64,000 bases of DNA from positions 64,983,360-65,047,359 of the forward strand of contig CM075760.1 in the NCBI GenBank assembly GCA_037974335.1, in the 5' to 3' direction. The position numbers and the translations under genes are program-made. Source of the stretch: Prionace glauca (lineage: Eukaryota; Chordata; Chondrichthyes; Carcharhiniformes; Carcharhinidae). This document shows positions 43,201 to 52,815 of this stretch, one piece after another. The notes below the pieces were generated by a model. It was not told where the DNA came from. It saw only the letters and a list, made by a program, of their open reading frames with translations, and made no database searches. Positions within the stretch are counted from its first letter, which is position 1. Each line of letters opens with the position of its first letter.

Positions 43201-45620
43201 GCCTCTCTGTCAGTCAATCTCCTGTCCCTGACCAGTGACCAAATCAACAGACTCTGTCCCAGGAGGTGTGACTGTCTACTGGAACAAAAATTCCAGGTAA
43301 TTTTCCCCCTCCCTGATGCATTGTACTGTCAGTAGTTCAGCCTCCAACTCATAAACTGAGCCGAAGCTGCTCAAACTTCTAACACTTACGGCAGACTCGG
43401 TACATATTACAGAGAAAGTGGTGCTGAAAGTCTTAAAGCGCATCAATATAGATAAATCCCCAGGACCTGATGAAACGTATTCCAGGACACAATGGGAGGC
43501 GAGGAATACTGTGTACAGTCCTGTTCACCCTATTATAGAAAGGAAATTACTAAGCTAGAAAGGGTGCAGAAGAGATTTACTAGGATGCTACTGGGTCATG
43601 ATGGCTTGAGTTATATGAGGCTGGATAGACCAGAACTTTTTTCTCTGGAGCTTAGGAGGCTGAGGGGTGATCTAATAGAGGTTCATAAATAATGAGGGGC
43701 ATAGATCAATATCTTTTCCCAAAGGTAGGAGAGCCTAAAACTAGAGGGCATAGGTTTAGGGTGAGAGGGGAAGACACAAAGTTCCAGAGGGGCAACTTTT
43801 TCACACAGAGAGTGTGAGTGTCTGGAACAAACTGCCAGAGGTAGTCGTACAATTTTGTCTTTTAAGAAATGTTTACTCAGTTACATGGGTAAGATGGGTA
43901 TAGAGGGATATGGGCCAAATGCAGGCAATTGTGACTAGCTCTGGGGCTTAAGAACAGAAAGGGTAGCATGGACAAGTTGGGCCGAAGGCCCATTTCCTTG
44001 CTGTAAACCGCCATGAGAGATGTGTTTGCCTTGGATCAAACTGACACCTAGAAACTCCCAAATGCTGCAGCTGTGACACATCACCTGTCCTCCCATCTTT
44101 AATATGTACTAATAAACTATTTATTTTGTCCAATGTTATATTTCATTGCTGTTTTTACGTATTTTATTAACCTTACCACCTGTTGCTATACTATTTTGGT
44201 CCTTAGGAACAGAATAAACCTTAGTTATTTAGCAGATACTCACCAAAAATCTAGTCACTTCTTCTCCTGTAGAAGATTAAGATAATTTCCTAAAGCCTGA
44301 GAAAGTTAGAAAGCAAAACAACACCTCTTTTCTTTCCTTCTCTAACTCCCTCAATTACCCACCTCCCAGAACTCTATTCTAAGCAGCTCAAGATTCAGAG
44401 CTGTTTCTGAGCAGTACATTCAATACAATACTCACTTGCTGACATGGAGATCAGGGCCTGTATGGGTCTCCAGGCCATCATGCATACCATCATGATAGGG
44501 AGGATGGAGATGGTGTTGCCAGCCATGTACATGATGAACAGATTCATGGGCAGCTGTTTCAGCGGGCCCAAGGCGATGTCCCAGCAGCGCTGAAAACAGA
44601 AAGCAAGCAAGGTATCAGTTAAAGGAATCAATCTGGGGAGGCCACATACTGATCTTATACCCAGGCCTGGATAATACAATAAGTCTCTTTATCAAACAGG
44701 CTGCTCTGGTTCATCAAGGCCCTTCACCACCACAGACAAACCAGGCATTGTCAGCCACACACCAAGGACACTTCAAATCCAACTTACTTTCTCGACCAGG
44801 ATCCGGTCTGTTTCTTGGACACAGATGTCAGGTAACTGTTTGTCTGAATATGCGACTGGGCACATGGAGTCTCTCTGGCCACACTGTTGATTACGGCTCC
44901 TGAGAGAAACAGAAAACACAAATTGGTCACTCTTTCAGGACCATTTTTAAAGAGAGTCTCTCTATGGAGGATACCAACGTGGTGGCAATATTGTCAGCAT
45001 GAACTAAAGCTTGGGTAAACCTCAGACACACACTACCATTGCGTGTACCAAACTACCATGGGAATGGAGGATGGAAGAAGTGGATTACTGTCAATTAATA
45101 ATCAGGGTGCCAATCCCTTTACCCTCCATTAAGGAGCAATAGTGACAAATTACCAGATGTACCAAGTTAAAAACAAACACTGTGGGACATTGAGTGCCCC
45201 AGTTCAGCATCCGGCCCTGGAAATGAGCAATCGTTCTGCCAACCACTGCTGCAGTTGGCACCTGATCAGGTGGAGGGGCTGAAACCAAGATGGCATCTCA
45301 GGGTCATGACCTGGGGAAAAGATGCTAAGGTGGGTCTGAGTGATTTCTGGGGGATTTGAGGGACTGCTTTGCGTTGAAAAGCTCGGCGAGGAATAAAAGA
45401 GGCGTGAAAAACTCGGGACTGGGAAGTTTGGGTTGGCGCCGCACCCCCGGGTCAGGGTGCGGTTGCCTCCCCGCGGGAGAGGCGGGCTGGCCCGGCTTGC
45501 CTCCTACTCGAGCCCCCGGCTTCCCGCGCGGCCTCCGCACCTGCTGCTGCCGCTCAGGTTGAGTTCGAGGGTCCACTTGTGCCAGCGCGCGCGGTTGGTA
45601 AGCCCCGCCCCTGCAGCCAT
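40220..45620 (-). CDS. EMC4: ER membrane protein complex subunit 4, five exons
   Basis: EMC4 is a subunit of the ER membrane complex, which inserts tail-anchored and multipass proteins into the ER membrane. Exons on the minus strand: 45620-45541, 44899-44788, 44589-44436, 40985-40825, 40255-40220. All junctions have AG acceptors and GT donors and keep frame; the product is 180 residues (human is 183). The start [20 protein letters not shown] parallels the human N terminus. Other diagnostic parts are [11 protein letters not shown] (54-64), [20 protein letters not shown] (65-84), [11 protein letters not shown]... (84-95), MAWRPIQAL (102-110), [14 protein letters not shown] (135-148) and a last exon [11 protein letters not shown]. 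Hydrophobic segments lie at about 78-104 and 131-153. Intron 3 (3.5 kb) carries CR1 and SINE copies; intron 4 has a minisatellite and a fold-back SINE. Intact and presumably housekeeping, driven from a CpG-rich 5' end. Confidence 0.96.
40312..40495. repeat. Minisatellite in EMC4 intron 4
   Basis: About three degenerate units of 50-60 bp built on 'cctcaatt..caaagat' and 'cccactttcc' motifs. Low-complexity pyrimidine-rich DNA. Confidence 0.7.
40496..40722. mobile_element. Second SINE family, fold-back chimera
   Basis: Begins with the antisense end ('cattcgtgggatatgggcat', 'gcatttattgcccatcccta') and finishes with the sense end ('gggatgggcaataaatatgt', 'cccatgaatgaataaaa'), so the two termini are inverted repeats. 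The same SINE occurs whole at 55905 and 60488. Confidence 0.7.
41120..41320 (+). mobile_element. Old CR1-like fragment in EMC4 intron 3
   Basis: 'ctttgtacaattgtatcggg', 'ggtggaaccacacttggaac' follow the LYRxLVxPHLEY region; strongly decayed. Confidence 0.6.
41390..42385 (-). mobile_element. Old CR1-like LINE, antisense, in EMC4 intron 3
   Basis: About 1 kb of antisense CR1: 'gagaattccaaagacttatg', 'ccagcagatagatgcttagc', 'cactgtacacagtactcaga', 'gtcatcggcaaatttgccaa' (FADD region). Many indels. Confidence 0.75.
42715..43025 (-). mobile_element. SINE, antisense, second tail type
   Basis: 'acaggcccttcggcccaacg', 'agcccgcgccgcc', 'gtgggaggaaaccgcagcac', 'gggagaacgcgcaaactccc'. Lies in EMC4 intron 3. 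Confidence 0.85.
43380..44010 (+). mobile_element. CR1-like LINE with internal deletion
   Basis: Starts with the DKSPGPD region ('gataaatccccaggacctga'), then jumps to [20 protein letters not shown] and [16 protein letters not shown]. Frame lost near 43690. Ends about 'aagttgggccgaaggcccat'. Confidence 0.8.
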
Positions 45621-45900
45621 GGCAACCCAGCGACCGTTAACCTTCCCCCCTTTCAAATCTGATTCCGATCCGGGGAAGAAACCGCGCGCTATCGGTCAAC
45701 AAACCATACGACAGCGATGCGCATGTTCAGTGCCAACTGCCTCAGCGTTCTGCGTGCACCGCCCATTGCCCCGCCCCCGCAATGCCGCCATGTTTATTAG
45801 GGGCACATCGGCTTCAACTCGATCCACTCTCCGGCTAAATGGAGCGCCTCTGTCCCGCACAAAGATGGACACCACTTCATCTCAGAGATTTATAATATTG
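45541..45900 (-). promoter_or_regulatory. EMC4 CpG-rich 5' region
   Basis: CpG-dense block covering exon 1 and the sequence upstream of the start at 45620. It contains GCCGCCATG (45783-45791) and 'acaaagatgga' sites of YY1 type. No TATA box. The start site is not determined. Confidence 0.6.
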
Positions 45901-46009
45901 CTTCCTTAATTCCTCACGAAAACATCTTACACCGTATTAAACGTTAATAAAACCTAAAGGACAGATTGTCCTTCTCATTCTGCAATCAAAACCAATCCAA
46001 TGTTAATGG

Positions 46010-46095
46010 GTTTCTCCACAGATACTGCCAGACCTGCTGATGTTATCTATCATTTTCTGTTTTTATTTCACATTTCTGCAAGATTTTACATTCTG
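46010..46095 (+). repeat. Short shark repeat
   Basis: 'tctccacagatactgccaga' and 'catttctgcaagattttaca' share the core of 33570 and 57440. Unnamed interspersed repeat. Confidence 0.55.
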
Positions 46096-46204
46096 CCTCG
46101 AACAGCTGACCCGTCCAAAAAGTTACAATGGATAGAACAATGTAACATTGTAGCTTCCTCCAGGTATGAGAACTGAAGGTTGGACAATTTGCATATATTA
46201 GTGA

Positions 46205-46505
46205 AAGTAAAGTTTATAGTCATAAGTCAACTTTCATTAACACTGCAATGAAGTTACTGTGAAAATCCCCCAGTTCTCACAGTCCGGCACCTGTTTGGGT
46301 GCACTGAGGGAGAATTTAGTATGACCAATGCACTTAACCAGCATATCTATCGGACTGTGAGAGGAAACCGGAGCACTCAGAGGAAACCCATGCAGACATG
46401 GGGAGAACGTGCAGACCCCATACAGTCAGAGAACCAAGCTGGGAATCAAACCCAGGTCCCTGGTGCTGAGAGGCAGTTGCGCGCTAATCACTGTGCTAAG
46501 GTTGA
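46205..46505 (-). mobile_element. SINE, antisense, long-tail type
   Basis: Antisense with the 3' tail 'taacactgcaatgaagttac', then 'gagggagaatttagtatgac', 'ggagaacgtgcagaccccat', and the tRNA-like head at the right. Same tail at 50075 and 61478. Confidence 0.82.
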
Positions 46506-46733
46506 TTAGAATCACAATTTCAGTGATGTAACCTAGTGATGTCAATGATATAATGACAGTGATCTCATTGACGAGAGACAGCTTGATCTTTAACTAATTT
46601 GAAATAAGTCGCCATACGGAAAGAATACAGGTATTGAATATAAATTCAGTTTATTTTGCTCACTCTCACGAATCAGGCTGAACCTTCCACTGAGGACACA
46701 CAAAAGGAAGATTTTGTCTTATCATCCTGTTGT

Positions 46734-47175
46734 TGAATAAACTAGGCTTGTACTCGTTAGAGTTTAGAAGAATGAGGGGAGATCTCATTGTGATGTATAA
46801 GATGATGAATGGGATGGATAGGATAGAGGTGGAGAGACTCTTCCTGCTCAAAAAAGACAGTAGGACTAGGAGGCACAGCCTCAAGATAAAAGGGGGGCGG
46901 TTTACAACGGAGTTGAGGAGGAACTTCTTCACTCAAAGGGTGGTGAATCTCTGGAATTCTCTGCCCGTTGAAGTGGTGGAGGCTGCCTCGCTAAATATTT
47001 TTAAGACGCGGGTTGATGGGTTTTTGATAAGCGAGGGGATTAAGGATTATGGGGAGAGGGCGGGAATGTGGAACTGAGCCATGACAGATCAACCATGATC
47101 TTATTGAATGGCGGGGCAGGCTCGAAGGGCTAGATGGCCTACTCCTGCTCCTATTTCTTATGTTCTTATGTTCAG
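46734..47175 (+). mobile_element. Young CR1, 3' end
   Basis: 5'-truncated; frame from LNKLGLYSLEFRRMRGDL to the stop at 47077, then 'cgggg caggctcgaag' tail and TTCTTATG repeats. Followed at 47190-47290 by a much older CR1 tail in the same orientation. Confidence 0.92.
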
Positions 47176-47189
47176 GTGGACATTCCCAA

Positions 47190-47292
47190 GTGGAATTGAG
47201 ACAGAGGTGAGATCAGCCATGATCAGATTGAATTGTGGAGCTGGCTTGAGGGGCTGAATTACTGACTCCTGCTCCTGGCTCTTATGTTTTTC
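47190..47292 (+). mobile_element. Old CR1 tail
   Basis: 'gagatcagccatgatcagat' and 'tgactcctgctcctggctct' are a diverged CR1 3' end next to the young copy. Confidence 0.65.
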
Positions 47293-47339
47293 AGTTAATG
47301 ATTGTCATTGTGTCTGTGAGGGAATGTTGTGAGTTTCTA

Positions 47340-48232
47340 GTCTGGACTCACTGTGATGGATTTTGGAAACTCCTTTCAAAGGGGCTTAGAGGGGGAGGAT
47401 TTACACAATAGTAAACCCAAACCAAGAAAAATATTTGTCTTTCATCAATCTTTAACATTGGACATTTTTTTCACAGGACTTCAGAAGCTGAGTGGTGGGA
47501 GGCAAAAAACTCAAACAAATCATCGCAGCAGCATCTGATGCTATTACCTAAATTATTGTAATCTGAATATTATTGTAATTTGAACATGGAAGGGGTTAAC
47601 ACAGTTAACAGTGGAGGGAAACCAAACACGTGTTCTGTGAGTGGACAAGGATTCAGACAGTCACCTGGCCTGTCAAGACACAAACACAGTCAATTTAGGG
47701 GGAAACCATGGAAATGTGGGGACTGTGGGAAGAGATTCATTTGTTCATCACCCCCGTGCCCAACCCCAACCCCTGCTAAAACACAAATGGGCTCACACTG
47801 GGGAGAGGCTTTCTTCCTGCCATTAGTCTGCAAAGGGATTTACTGCCTCATCCATCTTCTTGACACACCAGTGTATTCACACAGGGAAGAGGCCATTCAC
47901 ACAGGGGAGAGGCCATTCACATGGCCTGAGTGTGGGAAGGAATTCACTAGTTCATCTAGCCTGCTGAATGACCAGCGAGTTCACACTGGGGAGAGAGAGC
48001 TTTTACCTGCTCTGAGTGTGGAAAAGAATTCATTGATCCAACCTGCTGAAGCACCAACAAATTCATAATCAGAAGAGGCTGTTTATCTGTTCCAAGCATG
48101 GGAAGGGATTCACTCAGTCATCTACCCTGCTGAGACACCCAGCGAGGTTCACACTAGGGAGAGGCCATTAACCTGCTCTGTTTGTGGAAAGGGATTTACT
48201 CCGTTATCTCACCAGCAAGTTCATGAGTGACT
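47340..48232 (+). pseudogene. C2H2 zinc-finger pseudogene
   Basis: The 5' part (47350-47480, 'actcctttcaaaggggctta', acceptor ttttttcacag near 47478) is shared with other zinc-finger loci. An ATG at 47586 opens MEGVNTVNSGGKPNTCSVSGQGF, in which the second cysteine is serine. [10 protein letters not shown] follows at 47710, then a frameshift in a C-rich stretch (about 47750-47775). Later fingers lie in other frames: WPECGKEFTSSSSLL with the first cysteine lost, and remnants up to 48230 ending 'caagttcatgagtga'. Four to six fingers are recognisable, with at least two frame breaks. Not a functional product. Confidence 0.85.
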
Positions 48233-48239
48233 GGATTTG

Positions 48240-48802
48240 CTGTAAATCACATGCAGGACTGAACCATTCTCATTGGCACTTGTTTCTGCTGATGTTAATA
48301 AGCCCTAGCACAGTTGTAGAGTTTATATTGTGGGTTAAAAGTCAAATAAACCAGCGATGTGGGAGATATGGTTTGATGAATGTTTATAATTTCTCTAACG
48401 TAGGTTAGTTTTGAAGGGCTCCCCCCCTTCACTGTGTCCTCCATCGTCACCTCAACACAAGTCTGAGGACTCATGAGACTTCTTTGTCACTTAGTCAGGG
48501 ATTCTGCTGTAAATACTGCTGTTACTCACATCCAGGACTGAACCATATTCATTCTGACAGTTGGAATTTGTTCCTCTGATATTAATAATCCCTATAACTG
48601 GAACAGAGACTGTCAAGTAACTGAGCTTTGTTTAAAGTTGTTGTGTATTTTTGTCTTTCCCACCTGAATGTTTGACATTACCTGGTTGGAACTCAGAAAG
48701 GGCATCGAGGGGAGGATCATACGGCAGGAAGAGAACTTCAGCCTGGACACAGTCCTCCAGGGTCACACTGAGAGGGACAAACAGCACTTTGGTCTTTCCA
48801 TC
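48240..48802. other. Zinc-finger pseudogene 3' flank
   Basis: Resembles the zinc-finger 3' UTRs ('acatgcaggactgaaccatt', and again 'acatccaggactgaaccata' at 48530, so it is duplicated in tandem). Nothing else recognised. Confidence 0.5.
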
Positions 48803-49036
48803 AGACCATAAGATATAGGAGTAGGATTAGGCCACTCGGCCCATTGAGTCTGCTCCGCCATTCAATCATGGCTGATACTTTTCTAATCCCCATTCTCCTG
48901 GCTTTTCCCCATAACCCCTGATCCTCTTATTAATCAAGAACCTATCCATCTCTGTCTTAAAGGCACTAAATTACGTGGCACCCAAAGCCTTCTACGGCAA
49001 AGAGATCCATAGATCCACCATTCTCTGGCTGAAGAA
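48803..49036 (-). mobile_element. CR1-like tail, antisense
   Basis: 'agatataggagtaggattag', 'cattcaatcatggctgatac', 'aagaacctatccatctctgt'. A short sense CR1 piece (49037-49110, RDMDREQLFPL) follows, making an inverted junction. Confidence 0.75.
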
Positions 49037-49119
49037 ATGAGGGACATGGACAGGGAGCAGCTGTTCCCCCTAGTTAAACAGTCAGTTATGAGGGGACACA
49101 AGATAAGAGCACAGTCAAG

Positions 49120-49212
49120 CTGGGGGGAACCATGGAAATGTGGAGACTGTAGGAAGGGATTAATTTGTTCATCCTCCCCCTCCCTCCTGAAACACAAGTG
49201 GGCCCACACCCC
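49120..49212 (+). pseudogene. Isolated zinc-finger fragment
   Basis: One finger-like stretch, EPWKCGDCRKGLICSS then LLKHKWAH, near-copy of 47695-47800 in the pseudogene. In the finger loop the F is L. An orphan duplicate 1.4 kb away, fused to CR1 debris. Confidence 0.75.
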
Positions 49213-49506
49213 ACTTTATCTCATCTCTTTTCATTGACAGCAAACACCCCTGTGGGTTAATCCTGAGGTGTGTGAGAAATGTGTCGCAGCTGCTCTCTTC
49301 TGTGACTCTGAGGTTCTAGACATGGAACAGAAACTCCTTTACAATGTGTTTAGAGTCAGGGTGAACAACAGTGAATAATGGAAACTGGCTGTCAAATCAG
49401 ATTGGTGTAAAACTGGGATCTGTTCCTGACTGAGTAAAATGGCAGGTTTAGGTTTTAAAATGTTAATATAACATTTCTGAATCTACCAAATGTAAGGTAA
49501 TGGTAA

Positions 49507-49885
49507 CAGAATCACACATTACTATAATGCAGAAGAGGCCCTTTGGCCTATCGAGTCTGCACTAATGCGTGAAAGGCCCTGACCTGCTCACCTAATCCCA
49601 CTTGCCAGCACTTGGCCCGTGTTATGTATGTTCTGGCATGCCAAGTATTCATCCAGGTACTTTTGGAAGGAATATGAGGCATCCTGCCTCCACCACCCTC
49701 CCAGGCAGTGCATTCCAGACCGTCACCACCCCCTGGGTAAAGTTTTTCCTCAAATCTTCCAACCCCTCCACTTTTATCTTGTGTCCCCATGTAACTGACT
49801 GTTCATCTAAGGGGAACAGCTGCTCCCTATGCGCCCTGTCCATGCCCTTCATAATCTTGAACACATCAAGTTACATTTCTATATA
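49507..49885 (-). mobile_element. CR1-like LINE, another subfamily, antisense
   Basis: Minus frame 49864-49649 reads MFKIMKGMDRAHREQLFPL, GVVTVWNALPGRVVEA; the tail 'cagaagaggccctttggcct' at the left. Confidence 0.8.
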
Positions 49886-50074
49886 GAATCTTGAACCATT
49901 TCTCACCTTCCATTGACTTCAGTGTGATGGAAGCTGACTGTTGAAATGTCAACATATAAAATATATTTACAAATGATTGGACAGTTCCTTACATTTGGGA
50001 TCATTCTTTGTTTTGTGCACTTGAGGTGTTAGATAAGACTTTCTCATGTGACTATCCAGCAGGACTATTAGTTT

Positions 50075-50372
50075 TAAAGTTGTTTTTTATTAGTGTCACA
50101 AGTAGGCTTACATTAGCACTACGATGAAGTTACTGTGAAAATTAACTAGCTGCCACACTCTGGCACCTATTCAGGTACACTGAAGGAGAATTTAGCATAA
50201 CCAATGCACCTAACCAGCACAAGGAAACCAGAGCATCCAGAGGAAACCCACAGAGGTATGGGGAGAACGTGCAGACTCTACACAGATAGTGACCTAAGCC
50301 AAGAATGGAACCCAGGTCCCTGGTGCTGTGAGCAGCAATACTAACTACTGTGCCACCGTGCCATCCAAAATC
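50075..50372 (-). mobile_element. SINE, antisense, long-tail type
   Basis: 'cacaagtaggcttacattag', 'gatgaagttactgtgaaaat', core 'gggagaacgtgcagactcta' and head 'ctgtgccaccgtgcca'. A deletion removes part of the core around 50220. Confidence 0.82.
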
Positions 50373-50624
50373 ATTTGTGAAACACAAATCACTCTGATTT
50401 TAAGACTCCCTGGTGCAATAAACTGATCAAGCTCTTCCCAGCTCACACCATTTCACACCCGCCTCTGTTAGATTTTAATGTGATTGTCCACTGTAGAAAA
50501 CTTGCACCTTTTAGCCACTTTGAATTCATACATCCCCTTCTCCCTCCCCTGCCACCCAAAGAGACTGTCTTTGAATTCACTCGTTTCTGACTTCTCTCTA
50601 ACCTGTCCTAAATCTGCTGTCGGT

Positions 50625-51464
50625 TCATTTATTGAAGATGTGGGTTTGCCGGCGTTGGACTGGCGTAAACACAGTAAAAAGTCTGACAACACCAGGTTTT
50701 AGTCCAACCGATTTATTTGATAATATTCTCACAAGCTTTCGAGGGGGCAGCCTCTTCGTCAGGTGAATGGAGAGTTCTGGCCTCAGACAGACAGAGCATA
50801 CAAAGCACAGACAGTTGCTGATTAGAATGCGAATCCTTACACCTAACTGCTGTTCAAGTCTTAAAGTGGCTGATAATGTGAGTGGAAGGAGCACTGATCA
50901 CAGTTTAAAGAGATGTGTATTGTCTCCAGACAGTACAGTAAGTGAGGTTTTGCAAACCCAGGCAAGTCACGGGGGTTACAGATAGTGCGACATGAACCCA
51001 AGATCCCTGTTGAGACCGTCCTCATGTGTGCGGAACTTGGCTATCAGTCTCTGTTCAGCGACAGCGCAGAGTCGCACGACAGCGTGCACGACAGCGCAGA
51101 GTCGCTGAACAGAGACTGATAGCCAATTTCCGCACACATGAGGACGGTCTCAACAGGGATCTTGGGTTCATGTCGCACTATCTGTAACCCCCGAGACTTG
51201 CCTGGGTTTGCAAAACCTCACTTACTGTACTGTCTGGAGACAATACACATCTCTTTAAACTGTGATCAGTGCTCCTTCCACTCACATTATCAGCCACTTT
51301 AAGACTTGAACAGCAGGTTAGGTGTAAGGATTCGCATTCTAATCAGCAACTGTCTGTGCTTTGTATGCTCTGTCTGTCTGAGGCCAGAACTCTCCATTCA
51401 CCTGACGAAGAGGCTGCCCCCTCGAAAGCTTGTGAGAATATTATCAAATAAATCATTTATTGAA
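50625..51464. mobile_element. Penelope-like element, inverted pair with TSD
   Basis: Two 3' ends in opposite orientation: 50637-51066 (minus) and 51098-51452 (plus), nearly identical, joined by about 30 nt of shuffled 'gacagcgcagagtcg' sequence. Both outer ends carry the same 12 bp (tcatttattgaa at 50625-50636 and 51453-51464), so the pair inserted as one unit. The plus copy lacks the last ~100 nt of the tail. Inverted partial copies are known for Penelope-like elements. Only the extreme end of the endonuclease region is present. Confidence 0.85.
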
Positions 51465-51689
51465 ACCAGGGACTCTCTTCCTTGTTTTAACCTGTCTACA
51501 CGGTTATTCCTTTGTTTTAGTTCTTGAATTGTTTGTGAATTGTTTCATGTTCCCACATCTCAGTGACAAATGTTGGTCTGTTTGTTCCACATCCACTGGG
51601 CTCCATCTGTTTAAAGCCACAAACGGAAAGGTCCAGTTTTTCCCCTGGAGTTTGACACAAAGCAACTTTCACAATGATGCAGAGTTTCA

Positions 51690-51960
51690 GCCAATGAGGG
51701 AGATCCGGGCTCAGCCCCGCCTCTCATTCACTCTGATTGGTTGGAGGACCAGACACGCGATCTCGGGCCTCCAGCCCCGCCCCCTCTTCCTATTAGTCGG
51801 GAGTTGCCGTCAATCACAGCATGGGGAACATGCGCAGTGTGGATGAGCTTTGGCCGATTCGCAGACGGTGAGTTTGCGGCGTGGCCGGAGAGATGGAGCT
51901 GGTGGGTGGATGGGGAAGCTTCATAGGCACCCGTAATGGCTCTGCAAGCAGCATAGGGTG
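51690..51960 (+). promoter_or_regulatory. Zinc-finger-type promoter and first exon
   Basis: CCAAT-rich block homologous to 33.18-33.35 kb ('ctctgattggttggaggacc'; ATTGG at 51736-51740), then 'catgcgcagtgtg' and a strong donor GACG|GTGAGT with exon end at 51867. Likely 5' exon of a downstream zinc-finger gene, perhaps 54574-55620. Confidence 0.6.
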
Positions 51961-52099
51961 CTAAGGGTCACCGCATTTGTATCTCTGAGGCAGTAGCTGC
52001 TCCGCGCCGGTTCCTCGGTAACAGACCTAGGTTCGGGCAGCGGTGCGCATGCGCGGTGTTCCCTGCCAGCAGGAGGAGAGAATGTTGAGCATGTCTATC

Positions 52100-52397
52100 C
52101 TGGACTGACAGGGATGGACTTTGGAAACTCCTTTTACAGGGAGTTAGAGGGGAGGATTTACACACAGAAAACCCAACCCCAAGAGAAATGTTTGTCTCTT
52201 CTGACTTTCTGTCCTGGATTAACAGTGATTTTTGTTTTGTAATCTCTATTTACAGAATAAGACAATTGTAAAATTCAAACCGAAGATCACATCATATCTG
52301 GCAGCCATTTTTTCTTTAGAATTTAAGTACCATCTGCTTTTGAATGTGAAAGGTCAAAGGTTTGTATGTTCTGTCTGTCGGGAATGATTTCAGATTT
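52100..52397 (+). pseudogene. Zinc-finger 5' remnant cut by a SINE
   Basis: 52105-52190 repeats the 5' region of the 47.3 kb pseudogene ('ggaaactccttttacaggga'). 52255-52397 parallels the start of a finger exon ('catcatatctggcagccatt', 'tatgttctgtctgtcgggaa'), then stops where a SINE begins. No fingers remain. Confidence 0.65.
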
Positions 52398-52537
52398 TTG
52401 AGCTGGCATAGTGGTTAGCAGTACTGCAACACGACGTCAGGGACTCGGGTTCGATTCCAGTCTCGGGTGATTGTGTGGAGGTTGCATGTTCTTCCCATAT
52501 TTCCTCCCACAGTCTAAAGATGTGCAGGTTAAGTGGG
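52398..52537 (+). mobile_element. SINE, 3'-truncated
   Basis: 'ggcatagtggttagcagtac', 'gggttcgattccagtctcgg', 'tctaaagatgtgcaggttaa', then CR1 sequence takes over at about 52540. Confidence 0.75.
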
Positions 52538-52539
52538 TG

Positions 52540-52815
52540 GTCAATAACTGGTGTGAAGATCATTCCAGAAACTGTAGGTCAGTCAGTTCAATCTTGGTGA
52601 TAGGGAAAATTCCTGAAATAATAATTGAGGAGAAATTTAATAGTCACCTGAGTAAATGTGGGTTAATAAGGAAAGCCAGCATGGAGTTGTTAAGGGAACT
52701 AACCTGCTTATGTTTTTTGATGAGGTTACAGACACCAGTGTTGAGGATAATGCTATTAATCTGGTGAACATGGACCTCCAAAAGGCATTAAAGACATTTT
52801 CTAAAAGACATTTTC
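52540..52815 (+). mobile_element. Old CR1, 5' part of a chimera
   Basis: 'ctgtaggtcagtcagttcaa', 'aattgaggagaaatttaata', 'gttaataaggaaagccagca', then the frame [13 protein letters not shown]. Diverged from the copy joined to it at the homologous DFQKAFD codons. Confidence 0.75.

Noticed and set aside
45433-45909. 158-codon ORF opposite EMC4 exon 1
   Set aside because: Low-complexity Pro/Arg text from a CpG-rich region antisense to EMC4; no family.
50625-51464. DNA transposon with terminal inverted repeats
   Set aside because: The arms are whole 3' ends of a Penelope-like family, known from its GIY-YIG frame at 62.6-62.8 kb, not transposon termini.
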